Source: Doryteuthis pealeii (taxonomy: Eukaryota; Mollusca; Cephalopoda; Myopsida; Loliginidae). Taken from it: a stretch of DNA of 64,000 nt. The translations under genes were made by a program, and so were the position numbers. Positions 44,575-55,959 of this stretch are shown here, piece by piece; positions within the stretch are counted from its first letter, which is position 1, and every line of letters begins with the position of its first letter. The DNA is taken from assembly GCA_023376005.1 (NCBI GenBank), contig CM042163.1, forward strand, positions 1,990,848 through 2,054,847, given 5' to 3'. The notes below the pieces were generated by a model. That model worked only from the letters and a program-made list of their open reading frames with translations. It was not told the DNA's origin and ran no database searches.

Positions 44575-45112
44575 AAATACTTAGACCTTGCCAGAGAACT
44601 GAAAAAAAACCCCAAACACACTGTGGAACATGAAGGTAAAGTTTGAACAGAATTGTAATTGGTAATCTTGGAACTGTCCCCAAGGATCTTGAAAAGAATC
44701 TGGATGAAATGTAAATCAGAGTAAGAACCGAAACCATCCAAACTACAGCATTGTTATGACCGGCTATAATACTCAGAAGAGTCCTGGAGACCTGAGGAGA
44801 CTTGCTGTCACTCAACCTCCAGTGAACCTGCTAAGGCAGGTGTAAAAAAATCGAATGGAGTGAAATAATAATGTCATTGGTTATGTTCAGTTATGTACAT
44901 GAATTATATTTCGAAATGGAAGCGAAATAATAATAAAGCAAAAATTGATGATACGCAGAAGAATAGTGTGAGGTGACGGTGATACCAATAGTAGTTGGAG
45001 ACTTTGGATCGGTTTCAATAATACCTAGAAGAGACCTGGAGATCAGAGGAGACTTGCTGTTACTCAGACTCCAGTGGAAAATCTCCAGTTAAAACCGGGG
45101 TGAAAAACTAGC

Positions 45113-45157
<45 letters not shown>

Positions 45158-45431
45158 CTGGATCTTGCCAGAGAACTGAAAAGGTTATGGAATATGAAGG
45201 TCAAAGTGATACCAATTGTAGTTGGTGCACTTGGAACAGTCCCAAAAGGATTGGAAAAGGGTTTGGAAAGTTTGGAAATCAGAGGAAGGATTGAAACCAT
45301 TCAGAACACTGCACTGCTGCAATCTGCCAGAATACTCAGAAGAGTCCTGGAGACCTGAGGAGACTTGCTGTCACTCAGACTCCAGTGAAAGACCATCAGC
45401 TAACACTGATGTGAAAACTCAAAAGGAGTAA

Positions 45432-45493
<62 letters not shown>

Positions 45494-46314
45494 GATAGAC
45501 AAATACTTAGACCTTTAGGAGAGGTTGCACATGAAAAGACTTGGACATGGTTAAAAAGAGAAACCTCAAAAGAGAAACTGAATCACTAATAACTGCTGCA
45601 CAAAATAATGCCATGATGACAAATCATGTCAACGCAAAAATTGGTATGACCCAACAAAACAGTAAATATAGACTATGCGGTGACAGAGATGAGACTGTAA
45701 ACCATGTAGTAAACTAGCACAACGGGAATACAAAACTAGGCACGACTGAGTAGGGAAGGTGATTCACTGGGAATTATGCAAAAAATTGAATTTCGACTAT
45801 ACAATGAAATGGTATATGCATAAACCAGAATCTGTTCTTGAAAATGAAACGTATACAATTTTCTGGAACTTGGAAATAAAAACGGATCACCTTATCCCAG
45901 CAAGGAGACCATACCGAGTGCTGATTAACAAAAAAGAAAGAACTTGTCATCTGGTAGACTTTGCAGTTTCAGCAGACCACAGGGTGATGATGAAGGAAAA
46001 CAAAAAATGGACAAATACTTGGACCTTGCCAGAGAATTGAAAAAGCTATGAAATATGAAGGTCAAAGTGATACCAATTGTAGTTGGTGCACTTGGAACGT
46101 CCCAAAAGGGTTGGAAAAGGGTTTGGAAAGTTTGGAAATCAGAGGAAGGATTGAAACCATTCAGAACACTGCACTGCTGCAATCTGCCAGAATACTCAGA
46201 AGAGCCCTGGAGACCCGAGGAGACTTGCTGTCACTCAGACTCCAGTGAAAGACCATCAGCTAACACTGGTGTGAAAACTCAAAAGGAGTAAAATAATAAT
46301 AATAATAATAATAA
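44575..46314 (+). pseudogene. Four stacked 3' ends of a non-LTR retrotransposon
   Basis: LINE 3' ends lie head-to-tail: 44575-44905, about 44950-45157, 45158-45495 and 45500-46314. Three end in TAA runs (45117-45155, 45431-45489, 46291-46314). The shared C-terminus reads VKVIPIVVGALGT, then EIRGRIETIQNTALLQSARI and GDLLSLRLQ before the stop. Frameshifts split it in most copies. In three copies the Arg codon before GDLL is TGA; at 46216 it is still CGA, a CpG-decay signature. Several copies start near CTTAGACCTTGCCAGAGAAC, as if truncated at the same place. Confidence 0.75.
45500..46035 (+). pseudogene. LINE C-terminal Cys/His motif and endonuclease domain, inactivated
   Basis: The longest of the stacked copies. 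At 45661 it reads KYRLCGDRDETVNHVVN then stop, where a CxxC...H motif is expected; the first Cys has become Tyr. The frame 45759-46040 continues with HKPESVLENETYTIFWNLE, then DHLIPARRPYRVLINKK. The catalytic-type Asp after RRP is Tyr here, whereas the copy at 3562-4249 keeps RRPD. Restriction-like endonuclease assignment (R4/Hero-like) is from family knowledge. Confidence 0.65.
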
Positions 46315-46945
46315 TCTTATTATAATGGAGATTGTGTGTTTTTCTGTCTGTAACCGAAACTATATTACTATTCAAGTAACAACTACCTTGGTTATTTACG
46401 TCACATTCTAAAGGATTTTATTTTTTTATTTAAACCTCAATTATTAATAAAAAATGTTTTACATTATTAATACTGTTGGTAATATCTACATACTAATAAC
46501 ATACAATTGTATTTATATATACAACAAAATAGCAGTTTACAGTGCGAATGGGAAGGTTAATTTGCATATTGATATTAAAAATTTGATTTTAATAAATATA
46601 TGCTTAGTATTATTGATTTCTAACTGTTTGGCTTTATCTTAATGAATATTATCTAAAATCTCAGGGATAAATCTTAAAAGAAATCCATTAACAAAAAAAA
46701 AAAAAAAAATAACTGTAATTTATTCTCTACTTCCTATTTTAACTAGGTAGTTAAATTAGGAAAATTTAGCAATGAAAGACGGGAGTGAGGGAAGAGTAAG
46801 TTTCAGTTGTTCTATTTTTTATTATTCTGTTTCAAATATTTTTATCTGCTTTCTTATTTAGTTTCATTAGCATTTCTAATTTGATACAATATTTTATTAC
46901 ATTAAAACTTAAATACTTGCACCCGGAGGGTGCATATATTTGCTA

Positions 46946-46946
<1 letters not shown>
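46315..46946 (+). mobile_element. Non-autonomous Helitron, family C copy 2, in a TAA tail
   Basis: TC at 46315 follows A of a TAA run; the GCACCC/GGGTGC hairpin and CTAG end at 46946, and the TAA run resumes with T at 46947. 632 bp. The interrupted microsatellite makes the boundaries exact and shows no target duplication beyond the repeat. Confidence 0.92.
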
Positions 46947-46994
<48 letters not shown>

Positions 46995-47559
46995 ATTTTT
47001 AAAATCTCTCATTTAGTTTCCTAGCGTTTTAATCATTATTGTTTGAGTTCTTTTTTCACACTTTTCTTTCTCTTTCTCTTTCTCTTTTCTTTTAATTTGG
47101 CACAACATCCATTGAATTGCGCAGCTTTGATGTTTTCCCATAACAATTTATGTGACTTTCGACCGGATCAAATATATTCGGAATTTGTTTGTAAGGATTT
47201 TATGAATTAAATGAACAATAATTTAATTATGGCTGTGTGTGTTTGGCCTTTCGTGAGATTCATTTCGAAAAGACGGAAAGATAAAAGACACCAACGTCCT
47301 TTCAATTAAGAGTACCATAGTGTTTCTGGCTATTGTCATAACATTTGGTCATCATACACGCCTAGGAAAATGTCGACGGTGACGCCTCTGTTCCCACGCG
47401 CGGTGACGACATTCTGAGAACGAAAATAAAAAAAAACTTATAAACAAGAAACGCAAGTTTATTTTTAAAAGGAGAATCTTTTTTTAATTTTTATTACAAA
47501 CATAATTCTCCTCTCATTAAATCTTTATTATATTACTACCTATTCGGATTTATTTCGAT

Positions 47560-47600
<41 letters not shown>
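46947..47600. other. TAA run then unannotated DNA
   Basis: TAA repeats to 46993; 46994-47560 is unique-looking AT-rich DNA without a supported gene. Confidence 0.4.
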
Positions 47601-47603
<3 letters not shown>

Positions 47604-47800
47604 ATATATACCAAACTTGTTGGTAAATCCTCGCGGTGAGAAAAAAACCAGCAAATAGTTTGATTGTAAAAATATACATCCAAACATCAACCGGGGAGAA
47701 AAAAATATTTGGAAAAAAGAAAAGACCAAGATAATCGTACCAACCAAAAATAATCTATTGGTACAATATTTGGCCAAAAGAAAAGAAAAAACAATTTATA

Positions 47801-48611
47801 TCTTATTATAATGGAGATTGTGTGTTTTTTTGTCTGTAACCGAAACTATATTACTACTTAAGTCCCAATTCTCTTAATTATTTACGTCAAATTCTCCATG
47901 ATTTCATTCTTTTAAATCTTCAGTTATTAATAAAAATTGTTTTATATTATTAATACTGTTGACCATATCTACGTACTGTATTTACCGCGTACCCCACTTG
48001 TACGGGTCAGGCACAAAGTCCCTATTAACGTGGGACCACCCACAAGCCGAAGCTCATGGAGTGGCAGGTGAAAAATTGCGTCGATCCCGTCGGCATTCCC
48101 CCTCAAAGGGGGCGCCTCAGGCACTGGGCAATAAACCCAGCCCTGCCCCTTTAAATCAATTGTATTTATGTATACAACAAAATAGCGGTTTACAGTTTGA
48201 ACGAGAAGGCTAATTTGCATATTGATATTTAAAATTTTATTTTAATAAATATGTGCTTGGTATTATTGATTTCTAATTGTTTGGTTTTATCTTAAGAAAT
48301 ATAAACAAAAATCTCGTGGATAAATCTTAAAAGAAATTTATTTACAAGAAGAAATAACTGCAATATTATCCTTTACTTCCTGTTTTAACTAAATAGTTAA
48401 ATTAGGAAAATTTACCAATGAAAAAGGGGAGTAATGGAAAATGATGGAATAGTTAGTTTCAAAGTTGTTCTATTTTTCAATCATACCCCCTCTGTTGCAG
48501 ATCTTTTTATCTGCATTCTTAGTCAGTTTCATTAGCCTTTCAAATTTAATATGATATTTTATTATATCAAAACTTAAATACTTGCACCCGGAGGGTGCAT
48601 ATATTTGCTAG
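47801..48611 (+). mobile_element. Non-autonomous Helitron, family C copy 3, hosting SINE G
   Basis: Canonical TCTTATTATAATGGAG start after A and GCACCC/GGGTGC hairpin plus CTAG before T. 811 bp, longer than its sisters because of a 180-bp antisense SINE G at 47977-48156. Confidence 0.9.
47977..48156 (-). mobile_element. SINE G, antisense 5'-truncated copy
   Basis: Minus strand ends with GTGGGGTACGCGGTAAATAC, the family 3' end, and contains CATGAGCTTCGGCTTGTGGG and GGGGGAATGCCGA. Truncated near AAAGGGGCAGGGCTGGG. About nine bases of Helitron sequence are missing at the insertion site relative to copy 1. Confidence 0.8.
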
Positions 48612-48661
<50 letters not shown>

Positions 48662-48809
48662 TCATACAAACCCGCCAGGAAACTAAAGCTAATAAGTAAA
48701 AAGTTCTCAATGCCGAAGTAGAGCAAATAATAAAGATAAATCTAATGAGTCAGACAAACCTACTAAAAGTTTCGCTTAATGCTCTTCAGGGCTAAACTCT
48801 CTCTCTCTA

Positions 48810-49115
48810 TATATATATATGAGGAAAAAGGGGTTAGAATGAATCCGACAGAATGAGGTAAAATATAAGGAATGAAAGAACAAAACTCAGACAAAAATGT
48901 GTAGTATATTTCGCTGGAGTATTGAACTCGGCTCCTTCAGCTTTTATTGAATTATCAGGATCATAAAAGTGTTTTATAGAAGGGGAAGTAGGTAGGTGGA
49001 TAAGTTTGTGGCGTAGTTTCGGTTACTGACGGACCGAATCTCCATTATAATAAGAAATTGTTGATAAATAAAGATTTATTCTATGTATTTATGATTTTGA
49101 CTATAAATTAAACAC
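48810..49115. other. Foldback-related end and unannotated DNA
   Basis: AATCCGACAGAATGAGG at 48852-48868 matches the boundary motif of foldbacks P3/P4, next to a TA run. The rest is unrecognised. Confidence 0.4.
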
Positions 49116-49129
49116 TCATTGATAGACTT

Positions 49130-49424
49130 CTAACCCGTCCTTCGGGACGGGGGTCCGGTGTGCTTCGGACACTGGATCGGTGTGTTGAATTAATAGCGTC
49201 GATCCCAGGGGGCTTTCCCCCCAGGCAATACCTGCCCCCTTGACTTAAAGGGGCAGGGCTGAGTTTATTGCTCAGCGCCTGAGGCGCCCCCCTTGAGGGG
49301 GAATGCCGAAGGGATGGACGCAATTTTTGTTCTTTCCCACCCATGAGCTTCGGCTTGTGGGTGGGCCCACATTAAAACGAGGCCTTGTGCCCAGTCCATA
49401 CAAGTGGGGTATGAGGCAAATACC
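49130..49424 (+). mobile_element. SINE G copy 1 with 13-bp TSD
   Basis: Bracketed by CATTGATAGACTT at 49117-49129 and 49425-49437. The 295-bp body is GC-rich and is nearly all hairpins: CCCGTCC-TTC-GGGACGGG, GTCCGGTGTGC-TTCG-GACACTGG, GCCCCCTTG...AAGGGGC, CGCCTGAGGCG, CCCACCCATGAGC-TTCG-GCTTGTGGGTGGG. It lacks the longer head of the next two copies, as expected for 5' truncation. A variable-length TSD implies reverse-transcription-mediated insertion. Confidence 0.85.
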
Positions 49425-49437
49425 CATTGATAGACTT

Positions 49438-49887
49438 ACGCAGTTTCTGAGAGTATTGTGACGTGAGCAGTGACGTAGATTCAGTTAAGGTAGACAGACA
49501 CCGAAGCTCCATTTTAATAAGATTTCTGTGGTTACGCAAAGCAACTAATGTTTTCTTGGTCGACTAAAGATTAAACAAAAGAAAGATATAAGAAAGAATC
49601 CAATCGAAGTTTGCGTTTCAGTGTTAATTCTTTGTACGTGCTTATTGACCCTGTAATTCACATCAACAAATGTTGGAGTGTTACGATTGGAGCGTTACGA
49701 TTGACAGAAAAGAAAGAAAAAAAATAATTATTCCTTACGTGTAAAGAATGAAAGACAATTGAACCAAACTGGAAATTCTTAACAAAAGATTGGTCGGCCA
49801 TAAAGGAACATTTGCCAAGAGCGAATCACTAACAGACACAATTGGAAGTCGTCACAGCTGCTTATTCAGCGTTGGTTGGCATTTGCT
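49438..49887. other. Unannotated
   Basis: No recognised feature. Confidence 0.35.
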
Positions 49888-50310
49888 AAAGACGATGGCG
49901 TAGTGTCCAAATTTCTTGGGTGTGTGTGTGTGTGGAACTACGTAGCCTGGGAGGACTGATATGGAGGATGTTCTGTTGCCCAAGCAACAGATCCCCCTTC
50001 TCGACACTGTCGGTGTGGTCCAAAAGGAAAGGTAAAGACGATGGAGTAGTGTCCAAAAGTTTTTTTTTTTTGGAGGAACTACGTAGCCTGGGAGGACTGA
50101 TATGAGGGATATGCTGTTAACCAAGCAACAGATCCCCTTCTCGACACTGTCGGTGTGGTCCAAAGGAAAGGTAAAGACGATGGAGTAGTGTCCAAAAGTT
50201 GTTTTTTTTTTTTGAGGAACTACGTAGCCTGGGAGGACTGATATGAGGGATATGCTGTTAGCCAAGCAACAGATCTACCTATCCACACTGCCGATGGGGT
50301 CTAAAGGAAA
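49888..50310. repeat. About 139-bp tandem repeat, three units
   Basis: Units start at AAAGACGATGG near 49888, 50034 and 50173; each includes AACTACGTAGCCTGGGAGGA and CTTCTCGACACTGTCGGTGT. A TG run or poly-T replaces the same spot in different units. The 137-codon minus frame is repeat-derived. Confidence 0.88.
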
Positions 50311-50319
50311 GGTAATAAA

Positions 50320-50636
50320 CCTATGCAGTTTGGCAACGGCAGTATCGCAGGAGTTGCTGGGTAGCGCTGAAATTCAGCCTTAATCCACCTTAGGGGTGGA
50401 TATGTTTTCGGGGTTAAATCCTCTAGCCTTTCCTCGGGATCATTTGAAGCCGTGTCGCATGAGTTGCTTGGTAGCGCTGAAATTCTGCATTATACCACAT
50501 TAGGAACTCCAGCACCGGATTTATTTTCGGGGTTTATACTCCCCTGGTCTTTTCTCAAAAGTAAAGCCACTTTTTTTAGTTTTATAACAGACTTTTCCTT
50601 GTCCTAGATGGGTTGACGACCAGGTCCAAGGAGCTG
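50320..50636. repeat. Two diverged copies of a roughly 120-bp block
   Basis: GAGTTGCTGGGTAGCGCTGA (50350) and GAGTTGCTTGGTAGCGCTGA (50470) begin similar blocks ending in TTTTCGGGGTT. Unknown origin. Confidence 0.55.
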
Positions 50637-50659
50637 CATCTAACCCATTTAGGGGGGGG

Positions 50660-51002
50660 TTTTACCTGGAACAGGGAGGATCAGGATGTAGTATCTGTTC
50701 CAGGTGCTGTGCTCTGATTCTTCCTAATCCACCCGGCCTCGGCTGGGGTTCCAGTGTGCTTCGGTCACTGGACCGGTAAAGTACAATTAATAGCGTCGAT
50801 CTCAGGGGGCCATCATCCCAGGCAACACCTGCCCCCTTGATTTAAAGGGGCAGGGCTGGGTTTATTGCCCAGCGCCTGAGAATGCCGAAGGGATCGACGC
50901 AATTTTTTTTCTTTCCCACCCATGAGCTTCGGCTTGTGGGTGGGCCCACGTTAAAACGAGGCCTTGTGCCCAGCCCATACAAGTGGGTATGAGGCAAATA
51001 CC
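50660..51002 (+). mobile_element. SINE G copy 2 with U2-snRNA-like head
   Basis: Flanked by CTAACCCATTTAGGGGGGG at 50640-50658 and CTAACCCATTTGGGGGGGG at 51003-51021. About 20 bases into the element is GATCAGGATGTAGTATCTGT plus TC (50679-50700); U2 snRNA has GATCAAGTGTAGTATCTGTT at nt 24-43. The hairpin-rich body and GAGGCAAATACC end follow. A roughly 25-bp segment (AGGCGCCCCCC region) is deleted relative to copy 1. Confidence 0.8.
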
Positions 51003-51055
51003 CTAACCCATTTGGGGGGGGGGGTATGTGTGTAGTAAGTACCCCTCTTACAACT

Positions 51056-51395
51056 CTTTCGTAGGCGGGGATCGAAGTGTAGTATCTGTTTCAGTTACTA
51101 TACTTTGAGACTTACTTATTCCCCTCGGGGGTCCAGTGCGCTTCGGCCTCTGGACCGGGTTCAAGTACAATTATTAGCGTCCAGGGGGCCATCCCCCCAG
51201 GCAATACCTGCCCCCTTAGGGTCAGGGCTGGGTTTATTGCTCAGCGCCTGAGGCACCCCCCTTGAGGGGGAATGCCGAAGGGATCGACGCAATTTTTGTT
51301 CTTTCCCACCCATGAGCTTCGGCTTGTGGGTGGACCCACGTTAAAACGAGGCCTTGTGCCCAGTCCATACAAGTGGGGTATGAGACAAATATCCC
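51056..51395 (+). mobile_element. SINE G copy 3 with best U2-snRNA-like head
   Basis: 14-bp TSD CCCCTCTTACAACT at 51042-51055 and 51396-51409. The element opens CTTTCGTAGGCGGGGATCGA; AAGTGTAGTATCTGTT at 51075-51090 is a 16-base exact match to U2 nt 28-43, including the branch-point-recognition GTAGTA, and upstream CTTTCG..GG..GATC is collinear with U2 CTTTTGGCTAAGATC. The hairpin body follows to the GACAAATATCC end. Confidence 0.82.
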
Positions 51396-51479
51396 CCCCT
51401 CTTACAACTGTCGGTGTGGATGGCCGTTGTCCCCCCTCCCCCTAGAACTCACCGGCTCTTTGCCAGCTCCTGTTTTATT

Positions 51480-52285
<806 letters not shown>

Positions 52286-52545
52286 TCTAAAAAAATAAAA
52301 GATAAAAGAGTAGTATTAACAGCAGTAAATAAAATTGTGTTCAGTGCAAAAATATCCTGGAGCCAATATAATAATCATAGAAATAAAAAATTAAAAAAAA
52401 ACGAAGAAAGTCACGCAACTAAGTTCGTTTTTTCCCAATTTCTTAATAATTAATTGTATATATTGTGTACAGAGTGTTTAAAAAAAAGATGATATCATTT
52501 GAGATGTATTTGAGGTGTTTTAGAAACATTGATACAATTTCCTTA

Positions 52546-53171
52546 CCGCCCTGTCGGCTGGGGTGTTAGAATGTATCGACTGCACCTCTGTAGAGGGATA
52601 AGACCAATGGGGCCACCGGATTGCCGTGGGTGGAGACACGTGATGCTTAAGGATAGAGCCCAGGTGGATGAGCAGTTCATGACATGCAATACTCCACTTT
52701 GGCCCTATCTTGGGCTAGACGGGCGGTCGGAGAGGCCCCCTCCAATCAATGGGCTGGTCACGTCAAGCCCTAGAACCTATATGATTTTCCCAACCCTATT
52801 GCCCTTATGGCAAGCCCCAACCCCTTTTTATCATATGGGTGCTAGAAGGCGGTGGCTGAGGGTCTACATATCCTGAGAATGACGTCAAACTATCTGATGG
52901 TGAGGTTCCAGTTTTGGAGGTTTGGGGAATGTGGAGCACCCCTTCATCACCATTGCTCCCTGACCCGGAGTGGTAGTACCTGTTAGGGTCTCATCTATGG
53001 GTTAAATAGAAAACATGAGTTTATAAACAAAATTGTATTATCCATTAAAAATAAAATTATTTCAAAACTTTGTTAGCATTAAACATTTTTTTACCACTAG
53101 AAGTATTCGGCATAAAATAACCCAAGGGGTTGACATGCCGTAAAAACCCAACTAACCAACCAACCAACCAA
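52546..53171 (+). mobile_element. Retroposon A, full-length, 12-bp TSD, hybrid tail
   Basis: ACAATTTCCTTA at 52534-52545 and 53172-53183. The 5' end is CCGCCCTGTCGGCTGGGGTG. The 3' end switches at 53080 to the variant tail (ATAACCCAAGGGGTTGACAT, then CCAACC repeats) also found in the 25-29 kb array, so two subfamilies share the element. Confidence 0.9.
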
Positions 53172-53183
53172 ACAATTTCCTTA

Positions 53184-53464
53184 TCTGATAACTTGACCAT
53201 TTCTCCTTGAATTTTAACAACAATTTAATTTTAAAAAAAGTTAATTTTCCATTTTTTTTATTGACGTTTTAAAATATTTTAAACAATTTCCGCAAGTATG
53301 AAAAGTCCGCGAATTGAGCATACCTACTTACTAAGCTTATCTTTATTATGGCGTCAGGCTGCTTACCGTACTTATTGTTCCATATATCGTTACACCATAA
53401 TACGATGCCCAATACTAACAAGCCTGTTCGCCACCGGTAGGATGTGACACAAGGGTGCTAGTAT
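53184..53464. other. Unannotated
   Basis: No feature except a GGATGTGACACAAGG phrase at 53443-53457 shared with SINE K. Confidence 0.35.
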
Positions 53465-54140
53465 AGAGCATCCAACGAGGATCGACCACACTATTCAGTA
53501 GTGATGGATCCGCGAGATGTGTTTGCTAACCATTGCACCATGATGGGGAGTTGGATTATTTCAGTATATAGTTATTTACTAAGCTTAGCTTAGATATGGC
53601 ACAAAGCCAGAAGTATGGGGCTCCCAATGAGAATCGAACTCACTAACAATGGTTTGCGAGCGAGCTTGCTAACCATTACACCACGTGAGGTGCCCATTAT
53701 TTCAGTATATAGTTATTTACTAAGCTTAGCTTAGATATGGCACAAGGCCAGAATTATTGGGCTCCCAATGAGAATCGAACTCACTAACAATGGTTTGCGA
53801 AGCGAGCTTGCTAACCATTAAACAACGTGAGGTGCCCATTATTTCAGTATATAGTTATTTACTAAGCTTAGCTTAGATATGGCACAAGGCCAGAAGTATG
53901 GGGCTCCCAATGAGAATCGAACTCACTAACAATGGTTTGCGAAGCGAGCTGCTAACCATTAAACAACGTGAGGTGCCCATTATTTCAGTATATAGTATTT
54001 ACTAAGCTTAGCTTAGATATGGCACAAGGCCAGAAGTATGGGGCTCCCAATGAGAATCGAACTCACTAACAATGGTTTGCGAAGCGAGCTTGCTAACCAT
54101 TAAACAACGTGAGGTGCCCATTATTTCAGTATATAAGGTG
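53465..54140 (-). repeat. 141-bp tandem array of tRNA-like units
   Basis: Four units of about 141 bp (from 53556, 53697, 53838, 53980), preceded by a diverged one. Each carries a 78-nt minus-strand tRNA-like segment (first: 53705-53628). Box A (TGGTGTAATGGTTAGCA) and the T arm (GAGTTCGATTCTC) are intact, and 6 of 7 acceptor pairs form (GGGCACC with GGAGCCC). The anticodon stem does not pair, so these are not functional tRNA genes as read. The spacer TTTACTAAGCTTAGCTTAGA is conserved. Confidence 0.85.
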
Positions 54141-54468
54141 TGCTGGAAACCGACACTTAAACTTATAGACTCGGCGTGGTCACGTGGATTAAACTCTGAC
54201 AATCAACAGCTCAAATAACGTGATTAGTTAAGCCGTTCATTTGCACGAATATTTGTAGAGTGAAAGAACTCAGAGGAGAAATTTATTGCTCAAATTTTAA
54301 CAAAATGCAAAGAAACAACACGAAATTCTATGTTTGATGTTTCAGTGCTTTTTTTTCTTTTCTTGTCAAGCGAAATGTTTGAGCATTTTTTGTTCTTTTC
54401 TTGAGTTGGTTTGATTTCTGTCCCACCTTCTGCCCACTTAATTCTAGGACAAATTTTGTACGGATCAC
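54141..54468. other. Unannotated
   Basis: No feature recognised. Confidence 0.35.
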
Positions 54469-54469
54469 A

Positions 54470-54874
54470 TCTCTCTCTCTCTCTATTTTTCTTTCTTTCT
54501 CTCTCTCCCTCTCTCTCTCGCCCTCACACTCTCTCTCCCTCTCGCCCTCACACTCTCTCTCCCTCTCTCTGTCTCTGTCTCTCTCCCTCTGTCTCTCTCA
54601 CTCTCTCCCTCTCTCTCCCTCACACTCTCTCTCCCCTCTCTCTTTTTTTTCTCTCTCTCCCGCACTCTCTCTCACTCTCGCCCCTCTCTCTCTCTTTTTC
54701 TCTCTCCCTCTCTATCTCCCTCTCTCTCTCCCTCACACTCTCTCCCTCTCCCTATCTCTCTCTCACTCTCTCACTCCCTCTCTTTTTCTCTCTCTCTCTT
54801 TTTCTTTCTTTCTTTCTTTCTCTCTCTCTCTTTCTCTCTCTTTTTCTTTCTCTCTCTCTCTCTTTTTTCTTTCT

Positions 54875-54905
<31 letters not shown>

Positions 54906-54906
54906 T

Positions 54907-54938
<32 letters not shown>

Positions 54939-55075
54939 TTTTTTTCTTTCTCTCCCTCTCTCTTTTTTCTTTCTCTCTCTCTCTCTTTCTCTCTCTCTCC
55001 CTCTTTCTCTCTCCTTCTTTCTCCCACTCTCTCTCACCCCCCTCTCTCTCTCTCTCACCCCCTCTCTCTCTTTTG
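54470..55075. repeat. TC-rich pyrimidine tract
   Basis: About 600 bp of TC/CCCTC/TTTCTTTC repeats, nearly all pyrimidine on the plus strand. The 226-codon frames of S, L and F are not proteins. Confidence 0.97.
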
Positions 55076-55329
55076 CTCTGAATACAAATGACAATAGGAA
55101 TTTAGTTTCATGGTATTATATTCTGAAATATCAACCTACATCCAATGAAGTGGTATCGACTTTTATAATAAGAAACAATGGCTGACCAATTAGAATTCAT
55201 GGAATGTACTCGACCGTTTTAGATTGTGTTGGTTTGTGCGAATGACGTTCAGCTTGATTGGTTCTCCAACCAGCAAATCATGGATGGCCTACAAAAACGA
55301 CTGAAAAAACCCTGACCTACATATTTGAG

Positions 55330-55625
55330 GCAGGGGATTTTTCTTTTATTTTACGGCATATCAACCCAGTTAGGTCATTTAATGCTGACAAAGTTTTGAA
55401 ATGAAGTCATTCTTAATGGGTACTGAATTTTTTTTATAAAGACATTTTTCTATTTAAGCCATCGATGGGACCCTAATAGATACGACCACTTCGAGTCAGA
55501 GTGGACTTAGAAGCAATGGTAATGAAGGGGTACTCCACATTTCCCAGAGCTCCTAAACTGGAACCTCACCATCAGATAGAGTTTAACGTCATTCACAGGA
55601 CATGTAGACCCTCAGCTCTATTGTT
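55330..55625 (-). mobile_element. Retroposon A 3' half
   Basis: ATTTTACGGCATATCAACCC to CAGGACATGTAGACCCTCAG, minus orientation, 5' half missing. Confidence 0.8.
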
Positions 55626-55639
55626 AGGCTAGCATTTAA

Positions 55640-55770
55640 CCTGTTCTGGAAGTCTGGAATGACTTGGGATCTTCTTGGGTTCCCTTGGGTCTTAAATCAT
55701 TGATAATTTTTAGTAACGAACACAAGACGTTCTTGTTTTTCTTAGTGCTCATTTATTTCCTTCCACTCAG
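55640..55770 (-). mobile_element. LTR L-like fragment
   Basis: GTAACGAACACAAGACGTTC and CTCATTTATTTCC resemble the LTR L poly(A) region. Truncated. Confidence 0.4.
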
Positions 55771-55959
55771 GAAAATGATGTAGTGCCCCCACAAAATATC
55801 TGCATGCGTGCAAGTGGCTAATTTACATTGTATAAATCAGATATCAAATGTTTACAAATGAGTTTATATTGTTTTTCTTTCTGTTGTGTTCAGTGTTAGT
55901 ATATCATGGATATACTAATGCTAATATTTAGGAACTGGACTAAAATATTATCCCTGCTG

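Larger units (their letters stand above)
47605..48800 (+). mobile_element. D-E element split by Helitron C copy 3
   Basis: Module D (47615-47800) ends AACAATTTATA; after the Helitron (47801-48611) TA repeats and half of module E (48670-48800) resume. Intact copies at 5541-5966 and 32880-33305 read straight through this junction. Only one arm of the E palindrome remains. Confidence 0.75.

Noticed and set aside
53628..53705. Functional tRNA gene
   Set aside because: Acceptor and T arms pair, but the anticodon stem does not and the segment is part of a 141-bp satellite.
54401..55091. Two 226-codon SLSLSL frames
   Set aside because: TC-tract translation; two overlapping frames open simultaneously, as expected of repeats.
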